Of a stretch of 64,000 bases of DNA, positions 33,295-45,522 are shown in pieces. The notes below the pieces were generated by a model. That model was given only the letters and a program-made list of their open reading frames with translations. It had not been told where the DNA came from and did no database searches. This stretch comes from Scenedesmus sp. ARA3. Its lineage: Eukaryota > Chlorophyta > Chlorophyceae > Sphaeropleales > Scenedesmaceae. The number at the start of each line of letters is the position of its first letter. Position 1 is the first letter of the stretch. The position numbers and the translations under genes were made by a program. The stretch lies in NCBI GenBank assembly GCA_004335835.1, contig RWJK01001978.1, forward strand, positions 22,402 to 86,401, written 5' to 3'.

Positions 33295-36200
33295 TGTGCG
33301 AGAGATCGGGGTCCTGTCTCAAGCGCTACCACAGCATGGTGTTCTCTGTTTCTGCAAAATGTCGCCAGCGGATGCACGCATACAAAACGTGTACGGAGTA
33401 TTGTCTAAAAGTGTGAGCTGTCAACTGTGTCAGTAACACATGCCTGACAAAGGCACTACTGCTACTGCTAAGCACTGTGTCAAGATACGCTGATACGTTG
33501 GCAAAGCGTCCCTCCCACTCCTCTGGCTGCACCGCATGTTCAGAAAGCCGTCCGCCTGTTGGCAAGAAAGCCACCACAAGATACAAGCACTCAAGTGTAA
33601 GACTCCACTCAAGCAGAAGCTGTCTGCACTGCACAGTCCAATGATGCTGAGCTGACAAGCCCAACTTCCTCTGGTGGATGGCAGTGGGATCATGGATCGC
33701 GCTATTGTGCAGCAGAGAGCCACATTCCTCTACGACACATGCAGGTGCACAGTCCGTCACAAACTGCCACTTGTCACATGATACCATCAAGGTGGCAGCG
33801 TGGGCGGCTGTGAAATCCAAGGCCTAGCTTGCTAGCTGTCTGAGCAGCTGCTGGAGCAGCTTCCCAAGGATGCCTGCAACAATGCCAACAAATCAGTTTG
33901 CTTGTAGCCACGCCCACCACTGGTTATAACACTGTTTAAATAACATAGCCATCCCGCCACCCTAAGCAGCTGCCAAGCGCCCCGCAGCCCTCCCCTCAAA
34001 GTAGGCTAAGCTACACCATGCGTAATGTTATGGTTTTCGGTAAACCACACGCTGGCCTGCTCACGCGCTGCCCAGCAGCATGCTGCCACCCAGTTGCGAA
34101 AAAAAAAAACATTTTGCAAGCAGCAGCTCAGTACTCTGCTGCACACAGCACCAACCTTCCAAAAGCAAACATGCACATTGTAAGTAGGTGCAGCCAACAA
34201 CAATGGCCCTGCACACCGACCGAAGTGTGTGCAGCCCATTTTCCGCCGCGCTAGCATGCCATGAGCACGCACACATGCATGCCGACCCCACATGCTCACA
34301 TCAGGCTTGACTGATTGCTTCAAACTAGCTTGCCATTGCTGCACACAGCCCTTGTGGTGCGAGAAAGCACCGCTGATTTGGCGCGCCGTGCCTGCACCTC
34401 TGAACAAAGCCAGCCCGAGCACAAGCAACTGCAGTGCGCCAGAGACAGATGCGCAATGCGGCATGGACAATGCATCAGCTACCTGACTCGACACCATGGC
34501 GCCGACATGTTGCGCCTGCTGCTGCTTGGTTGGCGCTGCTTCTGTGCCGCTTTGTTGAGGCTGCATGCGCTGTAGAAAAGAGCAGACAGTGCTCGCCTCG
34601 CTCCCATTGTATGCAGCCCGAAGCATGGCACAGGCACACGCCACCCGCATGCAACACGCACAACACTCGGCGAAGCACAAATACAGCAGTTGTATGTTGA
34701 TCTGCTAACAGCATATGAGATGGCTCGCGCGACACGCATACCCGCAGCGCAGCAACTTACGCGCTGCGGCAAACACGCAACACAGTTTGCGCAGAGATCG
34801 CCTTGCGCAACCAGCCACACCGCAGATGAAAGCACAGCACGAGCAACCACAGAGCAACAACGCAACTCCATGATAATAAGTCTTGGCTGCACATGCAGCG
34901 CGCAAGAGGCGATTACTGAAGGTGCTGCTACCAAAGTGTTGCAGAAGAGAGGCAGACCACGCACCACGCACGCGTGCACCTAAACCCCATCATCAACCTA
35001 AGCTGTATGCGGCTGCAAGTTCAACATGTGTGGCATCAACACCCGCGCACGCATGCCGCTGGACACGAACCTAGCTCAACGCCTGGGGATTGGTCTGCTG
35101 AACAAGTGCTGCCAGTGAATCCACAGCCGCGCCGGGGCGGCTGCTCACACCCACGCAAGAATGCACAAGCAATACAGTCTTACCCTTCATGTGACTCCAC
35201 AACCGCGCTGCCATTACTTAGTGAACAGACAGAACTCGCCCCTCAATGGCCGATCGCGCTGCGTTGCACATAAGTAACAACCACGGCACATGCACAACAA
35301 CCTGGGTACACTAACTGACACCCTCACAGGGTTAGTTACAGCAACAGCAGGCAGGGAAGTAATGCAATGGCACCTCTCAACTCGTGGCTGCATTTCCTGA
35401 TGGGTTGTATACAAATCACACGACAACACGCAGCAGCCAGAGCCACTGCCTACTCCACGCATAATTACTGCCACACCTCAGCTTCCCCTTTCCCCTTCAC
35501 AAGCAATGCCTGCGGCGCAAAGGGTTCAACACACATCCATCACGCCACGCCACAATGCATGCACCATACATACCACAACACACCAATTGGGCAGCTGTGT
35601 CAAGTCCTAAAGTGTTGACAGAGCTGAGTCGCACAATCCTACGCGCAGGCTGGGCAGCTGTGCTGCTGCCGCGGGTCAACGCACCAAGCCTGAGGCACAG
35701 GAAGTGGGTGGTGGAGCGCAACGCTCCCGACAAAGTCCGGGCGGTGGCGCATGCTGCTAAGGGGTTTGTGGTTTTGTTGACGGTGCCTCCAGGACAGGCG
35801 TCTGGGTGTCTAGAAGCGCAGGCCATGACATCGCCTAACGGTAGCAACCAACCTGCGGCAGACCCCACAACAGCAGCAGAAAGGGTGAGTCAGTAGACCC
35901 AACAGGGCGCGGGCAGGAAACCACAAGCCATGCATGCATGCACAGCTTCAAAATGAGTAATCCCTGCAAGGCCGCACACCAGGTCGCTGCAACACCACCT
36001 GCCCTGCGTTGAACAGCTAGCACTGCGCGCACTGCTACAGTGAAACACATCTGTCCCAGATAACTGCTGCAGGGGAGTTGGCCATCTGCAGTACGTTACA
36101 CAAGCGCCTCCCAGCTTGTACACCTCCTGCGCACTGGCAGCACCAAAAGCAGGGCTGCGTTGCGGCAACACAGAGTCGCGCTGCAAGTGTTGCAACAGTC

Positions 36201-36677
36201 ACCACCTCACCTCTAGCGGCCTCTACTGTAGCAGCAACAACAACTGCTGCTCAGTCGTCCTGGCTGTCTGCGTCCCATGCGCTGCTGGCGTTGTCTGCCT
36301 CGCGCCACGCAGCGTCAGCCTTGCCGGAGCGCCCTTCCTCGGTCGTCTGCAGCAGCAGCCGACAGCCAGAGCACACGTCATGCTCAACACGTGCATGGTT
36401 GACCGTTGACCGGTGTTACAACCGGCAAGGAATACATCCGCAGCATGCACTCATCGCTCATGATACAACGGGGCAGAAGCAGCAGGCAGCCACACCCACA
36501 ACAAACAGCACATCACAGCTGCAAGGCGACGCAAAATGACCTCAACTCCCCCTGCTGCTGCATATGCACGCGCTGCAGCGGCTGTGCCCAGCGGCTGTGA
36601 ACTGCTTGCAGGACAGCAGCAGGTGTACTGTGTGCAGGACAGCAACAGTTGTACATTACAGGACACCAGCCGCGTAC
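33295..36677. other. Gene-poor stretch between DEG8 and the GYF gene
   Basis: About 3.4 kb. Two stretches have mildly exon-like reading but no recognised family. One is on the minus strand around 33430-33560 (TGGRLSEHAVQPEEW...), preceded by an acceptor-like TTGCCAACAG. The other is on the plus strand around 35630-35890 (HRKWVVERNAPDKV...). Either may be a remnant or a fragment of an unrecognised gene. The right end, below 36677, should hold the last exon and 3' UTR of the GYF gene; possible stop codons are at 36451 and 36513. The remainder shows nothing I can support. Confidence 0.35.
36416..36420 (-). promoter_or_regulatory. Candidate TGTAA poly(A) signal, GYF gene
   Basis: TGTAA on the minus strand, just beyond the two candidate GYF stop codons (31 nt after 36451, 93 nt after 36513). 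It supports a transcript end near 36.4 kb but does not tell which terminal exon is right. Confidence 0.35.
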
Positions 36678-39600
36678 CTGGCGCGTGCGGCCCGCCATCT
36701 TTGCATGCGCATGTGCGCGCTGGCGCGTCGTCTGGATCGCTGCCAGCACCAGATCAGCTGCATTGCCGTTGCGCCGGCTGCCGCTGCTGCTGCTGCCACT
36801 GCCGGCAGCAGCAGCAGTGGCGTAGGAGGGTGGTGGTGGTGCGGCTGGGTTGTGCGTCACGGCAGCCGCGTACGAGGCGGTGTGTGTGCGCAGCGCAGTG
36901 CGGGGCGACTGATCTGTCGCCGGAGCATCACCTGTGGTGCTGTACACTGCAGCATGAAAGGCAGAAGTAGCCGGGCGGGCAGAGCAGGCAGGTCAGCAGG
37001 GCAACCATACTATGAATCAGCGGTGCTAGCCAAAGCTGTGCGAGCAGCAGTGCTGGAGCGCACCTTGCAGGAAACAACTACGGCAGCAGCAGTAGCAGCA
37101 CTATGCTGCACCGCCACACCGCCACACCAACACTGCACTATGCCAGTGACGTAGCAACAACCCAAGATGCAAGCAACTCCACTACCCTCCAGCCACCAGC
37201 GCCACCTCCCACCTTCTGCATCGCCTCCGCTGTCAGACCTCGTAGTTGTGGCCTGCTTGCGCAGCTGACCAATCACGTTGCTGAACAAGCTACTACTGCC
37301 AAAGCGCGGCCCGCTGCTGCCTGCAGCAGCCTCACACCCGCCTTGCTGGCTGCCGCTGCCCTCCCTAGCTAGCTCCAGCTCCCTGTCCCTGCTGTCCTTC
37401 TCTCTACCCTCAAACCCAACAACAGCAGCAGCTCCATCATGGCGCTCAGCACCGCCTGTCCTCCAGAACGAGCCGCTGTCCTGCTGCGGCAGATTCTCCG
37501 CATAGTAGTTGCTGCTGCTGTTGAGGGAGCTGCTGCGGGAGGGCGGCGCAGCAGGGCCAGCACCCAGCGCTGCCATCACAGCAGCCTGCGTTTCCTCAAC
37601 ACTCGGCAGCTGCAGATGCCCGGAGCCGCTGCGCGCAGGCGCCAGCTGGCCACCTTTGTGCATGCCAGCTGCCTGTGGGCTGCTGGTGTTGCTGGCCTGG
37701 TGGCTGTGCAGCAGCTGCTGCTGCTGCGGAGCCATGGGGCTCGCCCCCCTCCTCGCAGCAGGAGCAGCACCAGCAGCAGCAGCAGACTTTGCCGACCGTG
37801 GCGGCGCCACAGTGCAGAACGGCTTCAGGCCCTGCACTGCAGCGAGCGCAGCAGCGGCAGCAGACGCCGCTGCCTCCTTTGCCATAGCCTGCTTCCCATG
37901 CGGCACCTCCCCAGGAGCTGGCCATGCAGCAGCATCCCATTCGTCCTGCTGCTCTTGCTTTGGCCTTGGCCCGCCGCCGAGCTGCTTCAAGAAAGCAGCA
38001 TGCGACGTGGGCTGGGGCCCCGCAGCCTCCCCTGCCTCATATTCATCCAGCCTGCTGCCATGTGCGGTATGCGCAGCAGCGCGCAGGTGCTGCGACGGCT
38101 GCGGGCCAGCCCCCATCGCCATGCGCCTGCTGCCATGTGCTGGCGAGCGCTCCCGGTAGCGCTCCGCGCTGTGAGCAGCGGGGCTGGCAGGGGCCGCATG
38201 CTCCTCCGCTAGCAGCTGCTGCTGCTGCCACGTCATGCCGGGCCCACCTTCTGCAGCATCAACCTCCCTGCTGCTTGCGCGGCGCGGCTGCTGCGCAGAT
38301 GCAGCGCCAGCAGCATACCTGCTGCTGCGCCTGCCCCGCTCCTCTCCACCCTCCTCCCAATCTTCTTCATAGTCTCCAACAGCAGGCCCACGCATGCTGC
38401 CAGGCGCAGCAGCAGCAGCAGCAGCGCCATGCGCGTAGCCGTGCCTGCCCCTGCCAGGCGGCATGCTGCGGCCGCGGCCACGCTGCCAGCCGGCCTCCCC
38501 GCGGTCAAACCCGCGGTCAAACCCTCGGTCAAACCTGCGGTCAACCTCCTCCTCTGCTGCTGCGTAGCCGCCAGGCCCCGGCCAATCGTCCTCCCTAGAG
38601 CTGACTGTCCTGCCAGGAGGGCTGCTGCCGCGGCGCCACTGCTGCTGCTGCTGCGCCGCGCCGGCGCCGCGGCCGACGCCGCCTCTGCCATAGTGCGGCG
38701 CAAAGCGCGGCTCCTCTTCAGCTGCTGCTGGCCAGCTGTCGTGGTTGTGGCTGTGCTCGTAGCTGTGCTCATACTCGCTGCGGGGCCTGCCGCCCTCAGC
38801 GCCAGAGTTCCAGCGCTCCAGGGGCCTGCCTCTTGCCTCACCAGCACCCCACCTGTCACGGCCGCGCTCGGCCCATCCATGCTCGCCGCCCCTGGCTGAA
38901 TGCGGCTCACCACCCCACTCATCATACTGGCCAGGCCCTGCTGCTGGCACTGGCTCAAAGCCCGGAGGCACACGCTGGCTGCCCTGCCGCTGCAGCGGCC
39001 TGCCATAGCCCTCCCCATGCTCTGCCGCCGCTGCTGCTGCTGCTGCGTTGCTGCTGGCGTGCTCCAAGCCATGCGGGCGGTGCGGTGGCGGCGGCGGGGG
39101 TGGCACCGGCGCGGCCTGCTTTGCTGCTGCCTGCTCTAGCAGGAAACGGATCTTGCTGCGCCCTGCATCCTCACCCTCATGCTGCTGCTGCTGATGCTGT
39201 GGTGGTGGGGGAGGGGGTGGGGGTGGCGGCCATGCAGCCTCCCTGCCCGCTGCTTCCCTGTACTCGTCCCCGCCGCTGCTGCTGCGCGGGCCGCCGTCGC
39301 TGTGCACGATACGCAGGTGCGGCGGCAGCAGCTGCTGCTGCGCCAAGATGCGCTGCTCCTGCTCAGACAGCGGAGCAGCAGCAGGCAGCTCGCTGCTGGC
39401 ACGCCTCCAGGGTGCAGCAGCAGCGCCCCTGTTGCTGAAGCCTGGTGGTGGGCTGCCGCTGCGGTCGCGCGCATGCGGGTGCTGATACGCGCCAGAGTTC
39501 TGCTGTTGCAGCGCCGCAGATGCAGATGAGGATGCGAGCGGGGAGGTTGCTGCGTTGTTGGGGTAGCCGCTGCTGCTGCCGCTGCTCACGCGCGGCTGCG

Positions 39601-42600
39601 TTGCACCTGCCGACCGGGCTGTGTTGTCGCCAGAGGTGCGCCGCAAGCTAGGCGGTATGTACTTGCCGGACCGCTCGCTGCTGTCCTGCTGCTGCTGTGC
39701 ATCATCCTCGCCGCGCTGTGCGCTGCTGCTGCTGCTGGGGGCCCAAGGATTAACAGATACAGCGCCGCTGTGGCCTCCTGCACTCACCCCACCCGCAGGC
39801 CCCGCTTCATAGTCACCTAGCAGGCCGGCCAAGCCCTGCTGCTGCTGCTGCTGGTGGCGTGTGGGGCTGCCAGTGCCGTCCAAGAAGTCGAACAGGTCGG
39901 CAGGCAGCATTGACGAGTACTCGTCACCCTCGCTGCCTGGCTCAGCAGGCCCGGCAGGAGCAGTAGATGTAGCAGGCTGCTGCTGCTGCTGCTGCTGCAA
40001 GTCTTGGCTGCTGCTGTTGGCAGCTAGCTGCGCCGTGCCCTCGGCTGCAGCAGGAGCAGGGCTAGGGGCCTTTGCTGCATCAGCCGCAGCTTTGCCAGCA
40101 GCCAGCTGCTGCAGCCATACGTGCTGCGGCTGCGGCGGCGCGGCTGCTGCTGCCTGCGCGGCCGGCGCCTGTGCCTGCTGCTGCTCCTGGGCTTGCTGCA
40201 GCTGCTGCTGCTCTTGGGCCTGCTGCTGCGTCATACCCAGCATGCGCTTCAGCGCCTGCAGCTGCTGCTCAGGGCTCATGCCTAATGCTGCAAGCTCAGA
40301 CATGAGCATGGCCATGATCTCCTGCTGCTGCTGCTCCGATAGCTGCTGCAGCTTCGGCGCCTGCTGCTGCTGCTGCTGCTGCTGCGGCGGCGGCGCTGCT
40401 TCCTGCTGCTTGTCTTGCGCCTTGGGCTCAACAACAACAGCAGGGTCGATAAAGGACATGCCGAATGGATTGAACAGCTTGGCACCATCAGCACTGGGGC
40501 CTGCTGCAGCAGCAGTGCCTGCTGCATTGAGGGCTGCTGCTGCTGATGATGAGCCAGCTGCAGCTGCCTCGTTGCGTGTGCCCTCAGCAGCATTGGCAGT
40601 GCCAGTGGTGAGCGGCTGCGAGGCAGGCTGGGCACTCACTGCCTGCTGCTGCTGCTGCTGCAGGAGCTGCTGCTGCAGGAGCTGCTGCAGCAAGGCGTCA
40701 TTGACAGCGGGCTGAGATGCAGCCTGCTGCTGCTGCTGCTGCTGCTGCATCTGCTGCTGCGCCTGCAGCACAGCTTGCTTGGCCAGCAGCTGCTGCTGCT
40801 GGCGTTGCTGCTCTGCTGCATCGCCTGCGCCAGGCATTGCCAGGCCGCCAGCTGCAGCAGCAGCAGCAGCAGGACCCTGCTGCGCCTGCAACGCATTGCG
40901 CTGCATCTGCAGCTGCTGTGCCAGCAGCTGCTGCTGCTGCTGGTGCTGTTGCTGCTGCTGCAGGCGAGCCAGCTGCTCTCGTAGGCCCTGCTGAGCCAGC
41001 TGCTGCTGTTGCTGCTGCTGTTGCTGCAGGCGCTGCTGTTGTTGCTGTTGCTGTTGCTGCATCAGCAGCTGCTGCTGTTTCTGGGCTTGCAGTTGCGCCT
41101 GCGCCTGTGCAAGCAGCTTCTGCTGCTGCTGCTGCTGTTGCTGCTGCTGCGCCAGCAGCTGCTGCTGCTGGGCTTGAGCCAGCATCTGCTGCTGCTGCTG
41201 CTGTGCAAGCGTAACACCTGCTGGCATACTCTGCATCCTCATCACACCTGGCACTCCTGCCAGCCCAGCAGACGTAGCCATCTGCCCAGCAGTAGCTTGC
41301 AAGCTGTGCTGCTGCTGCAGGCTGCCAGGCAGGCCTGATCCAGCCAGCACCTGCATCAGCTGGCTGCTTGGAGGCATGCCAACCTGCGCAAACCCTGCCT
41401 GCTGCCGCAGGCGCTGCTGCTGTGCAAGCTGCTGCTGCTGCAGGAAGCCGAGTGCACGCTGCCCACCTTGGTTCTGCTGCTGCTGCGCTGTCAGGAGGCT
41501 GGCCAATGCTGCTGGGCCTTGCAGCTGCTGCAGGCCTGGCGGAGCCTTGGCAGCAGCAGCAGCAGCGGTGTCACCCGCCACAGCAGGCAGTGCTGCTGCC
41601 ACAGCCTCTGGCGTGATACCGCTGGCAAAGACAGGCGCTGTGCCAGCTCGCGCTGCAGGCGGTGCAGCTGACACAGTTGCTGCTGCTGCTGCTGCTGCTG
41701 GTGTTGCGGCAGCCGGGGGCTGCGCTGCTGTGGGTGTGGTGCGCGCCTGCCTGGCCTCCCCTGCAGCCTCAGCCACATCCTCCACCAACTCAAACAACAG
41801 GTCATCGATGACGCCGTCAACATCCTCCGCAGCACCTGCAGCAGCAGCAGCAGCAGCAGCAGCAGTGATGAGCAGGGTATGGTGAGCATGCAGGCCAGCG
41901 CAAGGCAAAAAAACTCCAAACAGCTGCGGCTGTAGGCAGTGCAGTCAATATCTGGAAACACATGCTCTGGAAACACATGCACAGTTCTTCAGGAAGTGAC
42001 GTGGTTGATTGCACACCATGTGGTTTGAACTGCAGCTTCTGGCCTCAGCCCCTCACCTGTGGCTGCAACAGCAGCAGCACTGCCGCCAGCCTCCTCTGTG
42101 GGTGAGGTGGGCACCTTGAGCAGCTGCTCAGCGCCCTCAGCCATACCCAGCAGCGAGCTCAGCGCAGCCATGCCGCTGCTGCTGCTGCCAGGCCCAGCCG
42201 CAACACCTGCTGCTGCTGCTGGTGCGGCAGCTGCGCCCATTCCATCACCAGGTGCGCTGCTGCGACGCAGTACCTCCCCAACAGCAGCAGTGCCGCCAAA
42301 TGCACCAACAGAAGCCGGCCCCTGCGCCTGCTGCTGCTGCTGTGCTGCCAGGCCTAGCACCCCCAAGCCAGCTGCACCTGCTGAAGCAGGCCCTGACAGT
42401 GCCATTATGCCTGCTGCTGCAGCGCTGCCTGCAATGCCCGCTGCTGCTGTCAACCCCAGTGCCCCAGTCGAGCTGGGACCTGACATAGCAGCACCTGCAG
42501 CAGCCTGCCGCACCAGCTGCTGCAAGTTGTTAAAGCTGCTGCCGCTCAGCTGCGCTGACGCAGCCATGGCTGCGCCCCACGCGCTGCCGCTGCTGCTGCC

Positions 42601-42695
42601 TGCCAGGCCACCAATGTTGCCGGCAGAGGCGGGCGCGGGCCTCAGATCAGATGCTGCTGCTTGCGGCGGCGGCGGGCCGAGTATGCCAGACATCA

Positions 42696-42726
<31 letters not shown>

Positions 42727-43750
42727 AGTCAGCATAATGCCAGCACATGGGCTGAGCCCAGGCGCACCAGCTGCACCAGACACAGAGCCAACCACTCCCT
42801 GCTGCTGCTGCTGTGGGCTCAGCAGTGACAGTGGGACCATGCCGCCTGCAGCGCTACCTGCAGGGCTGGGGGTGGCCTGGCCAGGCAGCAGAGGCTGCGG
42901 TGTGCCACTTGCATTGACCAGCTGCAGCCGCTGCTGGATAAGCTCAGCACCTGGGTATTGTTTGGCCTGCGCAGTAGCAGTGCAGGGCGCCCACTGCGCC
43001 TTGCGCTGCGCAGCCTGCATCTGCTGCAGCTGCCACTCAATCGTCTGCTGCCCCAGGCGCATGTCCACGCCAGCAGCAGGTGCAGGTGCAGCAGCAGCAG
43101 CAGCAGCAGCGGCGGCCTGCAGGGTGGCTGCACTGCTGCCTGTGCTGGCTGGTTCCATCGGCTGCTGCACCACCTGCTGCTGCAGCGGCGCCTGCAGCAC
43201 CTGCTGTGCTTGCGGCTGCTGGAGCTGCTGCTGCGGCACTGCCAGCTGCACTGCTGCTGCCTGAGGCTGCGCAGCAGCAGCAGCAGGCTGCACCTGAGCA
43301 CCACGCAGCACTGCCTGCTGCTGCACAAGCTGCTGCGGCAGCATGCCAGCCATGGGGGCCTGCTGGCCAGCCTGTTGCAGCACCACCTGCTGCTGCTGCT
43401 GCTGCTGCTGCTGGGCAACAGCAGGCTGCTGCACCACTGCTTGCCCTGCTGTGCCGGCAAGCTGCTGCAGGCGCTGCTGCTGCTGCAGCTGCAGCTGCAG
43501 TGCCTGTGTCGGCTGCACCTGCTGCCCTGCAACCATGCCCTGCTGGCTGGTCATTGCCTGCATGAGCTGGCGCTGCTGGGCCTGCTGCTGCTGTTGTGCC
43601 AGCTGCAGCTGCTGTACCTGCAGAAGCTGCTGCTGCTGCTGCTGCTGCTGCTGTGCCTGCACCAGCTGCTGGCGCTGCTGTTGAACTTGCAAGAGGTACT
43701 GCTGCTGTTGCTGCAACTGCTGCTGTTGCTGCTGCTGCAGCACTGCCGTG

Positions 43751-43793
<43 letters not shown>

Positions 43794-44352
43794 GCGCCAT
43801 CTGCAACACCTGCTGTTGCGGCAGGCCCTGCTGCATCATGCGCAGCGCCTGCTGCTGCTGCTGCTGCAAGCCGGCCATGTTGTTGTTCATCTGCATGACC
43901 ATCTGTGGCGCGCCTGCGAGGCTGGTGATGCCTGCCTGGGGGGTGGCGGCCTGGCGCTGCAGGCCTGCTGCACCAGGCATGACTTGGCCTTGGGGGAGTG
44001 CAATGCTCTGCTGCTGTGCAGAGGGGTTGGCTAGGGACAGGGGGGTGTATGTGGCACCTGCTGCTGTGGAAGCCAACAGGTTGCTAAGTGGCTGGTAGAA
44101 CCTGGCGGGTATGGAGTCCAGAGGTAATGCTGCCGTCTGCTGCGTGATGCCGCACACGTGCAGATGCTGCGGCAGCCGCTGCGCGCTGTGCCACTGCAGC
44201 ATGTTGGCAGCAGAGAATGGGCCTTGCAGGTTGCCATGGTGGTCCTTGTAGATCCACAGGGGCCGGCCTGCTTCGTTGTTGACATGGCCAGCAGTGAACA
44301 GCAGCAGCGCTGCTGTGTCTGCTGTGCTCCTGGGCTGCTGCTGGATCATCAT
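36678..44352 (-). CDS. Giant Gln-rich GYF-domain protein (3' exon unresolved)
   Basis: Three exons are supported: 44352-42057, 41835-37213 and 36946-36678, phase-consistent and giving at least 2396 residues. A further short terminal exon between 36677 and 36451 is needed but I could not fix its acceptor. An in-frame TAG upstream of the first of two ATGs supports the start. Residues about 31-75 form a GYF domain (WIYKDHHG from Trp33, QGPFS, then MLQWH), which binds proline-rich peptides. Most of the rest is low complexity: long poly-Gln, Ala and Ser tracts, then RG/Gly-rich charged parts, KYIPPSLRR and an EETQAAVMAALG segment. GYF proteins such as animal GIGYF and plant EXA1 act in translational repression with the cap-binding protein 4EHP; a similar role here is inference. 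It is divergent from the coiled-coil gene starting at 45523. Confidence 0.8.
40640..41215 (-). repeat. CAG-repeat block encoding poly-Gln in the GYF gene
   Basis: On the minus strand this block is almost continuous CAG with occasional CAA, CTG and GCG, coding for long Gln runs interrupted by Leu and Ala. CAA interruptions (seen as ttg on the plus strand, for example 41020-41060) break up the pure repeat. Confidence 0.85.
43380..43880 (-). repeat. Second CAG-repeat block encoding poly-Gln in the GYF gene
   Basis: Tandem CAG codons on the minus strand in the first exon, with a pure run near 43755-43790. It encodes Gln-rich sequence with Leu, Val and Met spacers about 170-330 residues from the N-terminus. 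Confidence 0.85.
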
Positions 44353-45522
44353 GGTGTGGTGGGACGCTTGCTGCTGTTGCTGTTGCTAGTCGCTGCCAGG
44401 CTTGTCCTTACTGGCATGCTGAGGTGCGAGGATGGGACGTGATAGTGAATTAAATCAAGCCGATGAGAGGCCCGTGGGTTGGTGGGATCGGGTTGTCTGA
44501 CTGATTGAAGTGGCTTGAGCAAGGGTAGGGCGGTGGTGGGCACTCCTTGTCTGCCGGTGTGCGATCTGATCGCGCTGCAGCATGCACAAACGGCCGGTGA
44601 ACAAAGCTGGAGCGTGAGTGCAGCCAGCAAATAATGCACAAGGCACGGGCAGGAGCACTGAGGCCAGTGTCTTGTGCTAACAAGCCTGCAGTGCGACGTG
44701 AGTGTCTGTGTCCCTCGTGCAGCCAAGTAGTGGAGACAATTCATAAACTGCATTCATGTACGGTAAGAACTGGCAGATCAAGCATGCTTCAAGCCCCATT
44801 TGATGGCTGACGAGCAGTAAAGCTGGTGAAGCCATGCGCACTGCTAAGCCTGATGCCGTATGAGAAGTTGATGAGCAGGCCCTCATACACGCTGATCCAA
44901 GCGTACTGAACTTGCAGGTAGCAATCAGGCACACCCAGCAAGCACTCACTACAGCCCCACCAAGCTGCGGTGCAGCTTGCTCACCTATAAATAAGATAGC
45001 ACAAAATTAGGTTGTTTAGGCGCTAAGGGTGGATGAATGGAAGCTTGCAGCTAGCAAAAGGAAGCGGAGAATTGCTAAAGATATATCCTGACCAACCCGC
45101 CTTATTGCCTCTAGCAGGTTGCATGCGATCAGCAATGTGCCTTCGCCTTGGCATGGCAGATGTGCCGCCCAGTCCCGCCATTCTGCTCAGCAAGGCTTTT
45201 GTCAGTGACAACACATGAAGGGAAGCAGCGTTGCGTTTGCAAGCCTGCTTCGAAAGATCACCCTTGCATTGCTTATTGCACTTTCGACGACAAACAAAAG
45301 AAGACGCCACACATGCGCTTTCAACCCGAGCTTTCGCGCCCTGTGTCCAGAGTTTCTGTGAAAGCGTTTTCTAGACCTGAGATATGCAACTTACTTCTAT
45401 GATCTAATATAGTGTACCAAGCAGAGTAGCCTGCAGGAACAGCTACGGCCCCGGCATGGGTCATGGTCTTGAGGTCCTTTTCGCATCGGCAGCAACCGCT
45501 GCCTCGTTAGCAGCTGCATTGC
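44353..45522. other. Divergent promoter region, GYF (-) and coiled-coil (+) genes
   Basis: A 1170-bp region between two divergent start codons, each preceded by an in-frame stop. The CAG-repeat density drops sharply here compared with the flanking exons. No exon was seen. Both promoters and 5' UTRs must lie in it; I could not identify individual elements. Confidence 0.55.

Noticed and set aside
40717..41338. Ala- and Leu-rich plus-strand open frames
   Set aside because: Shadows of the poly-Gln tract of the minus-strand GYF gene.
42958..44034. 358-codon Leu-rich plus-strand frame
   Set aside because: Antisense reading of CAG repeats (CTG = Leu); no membrane-protein logic and no splice structure.
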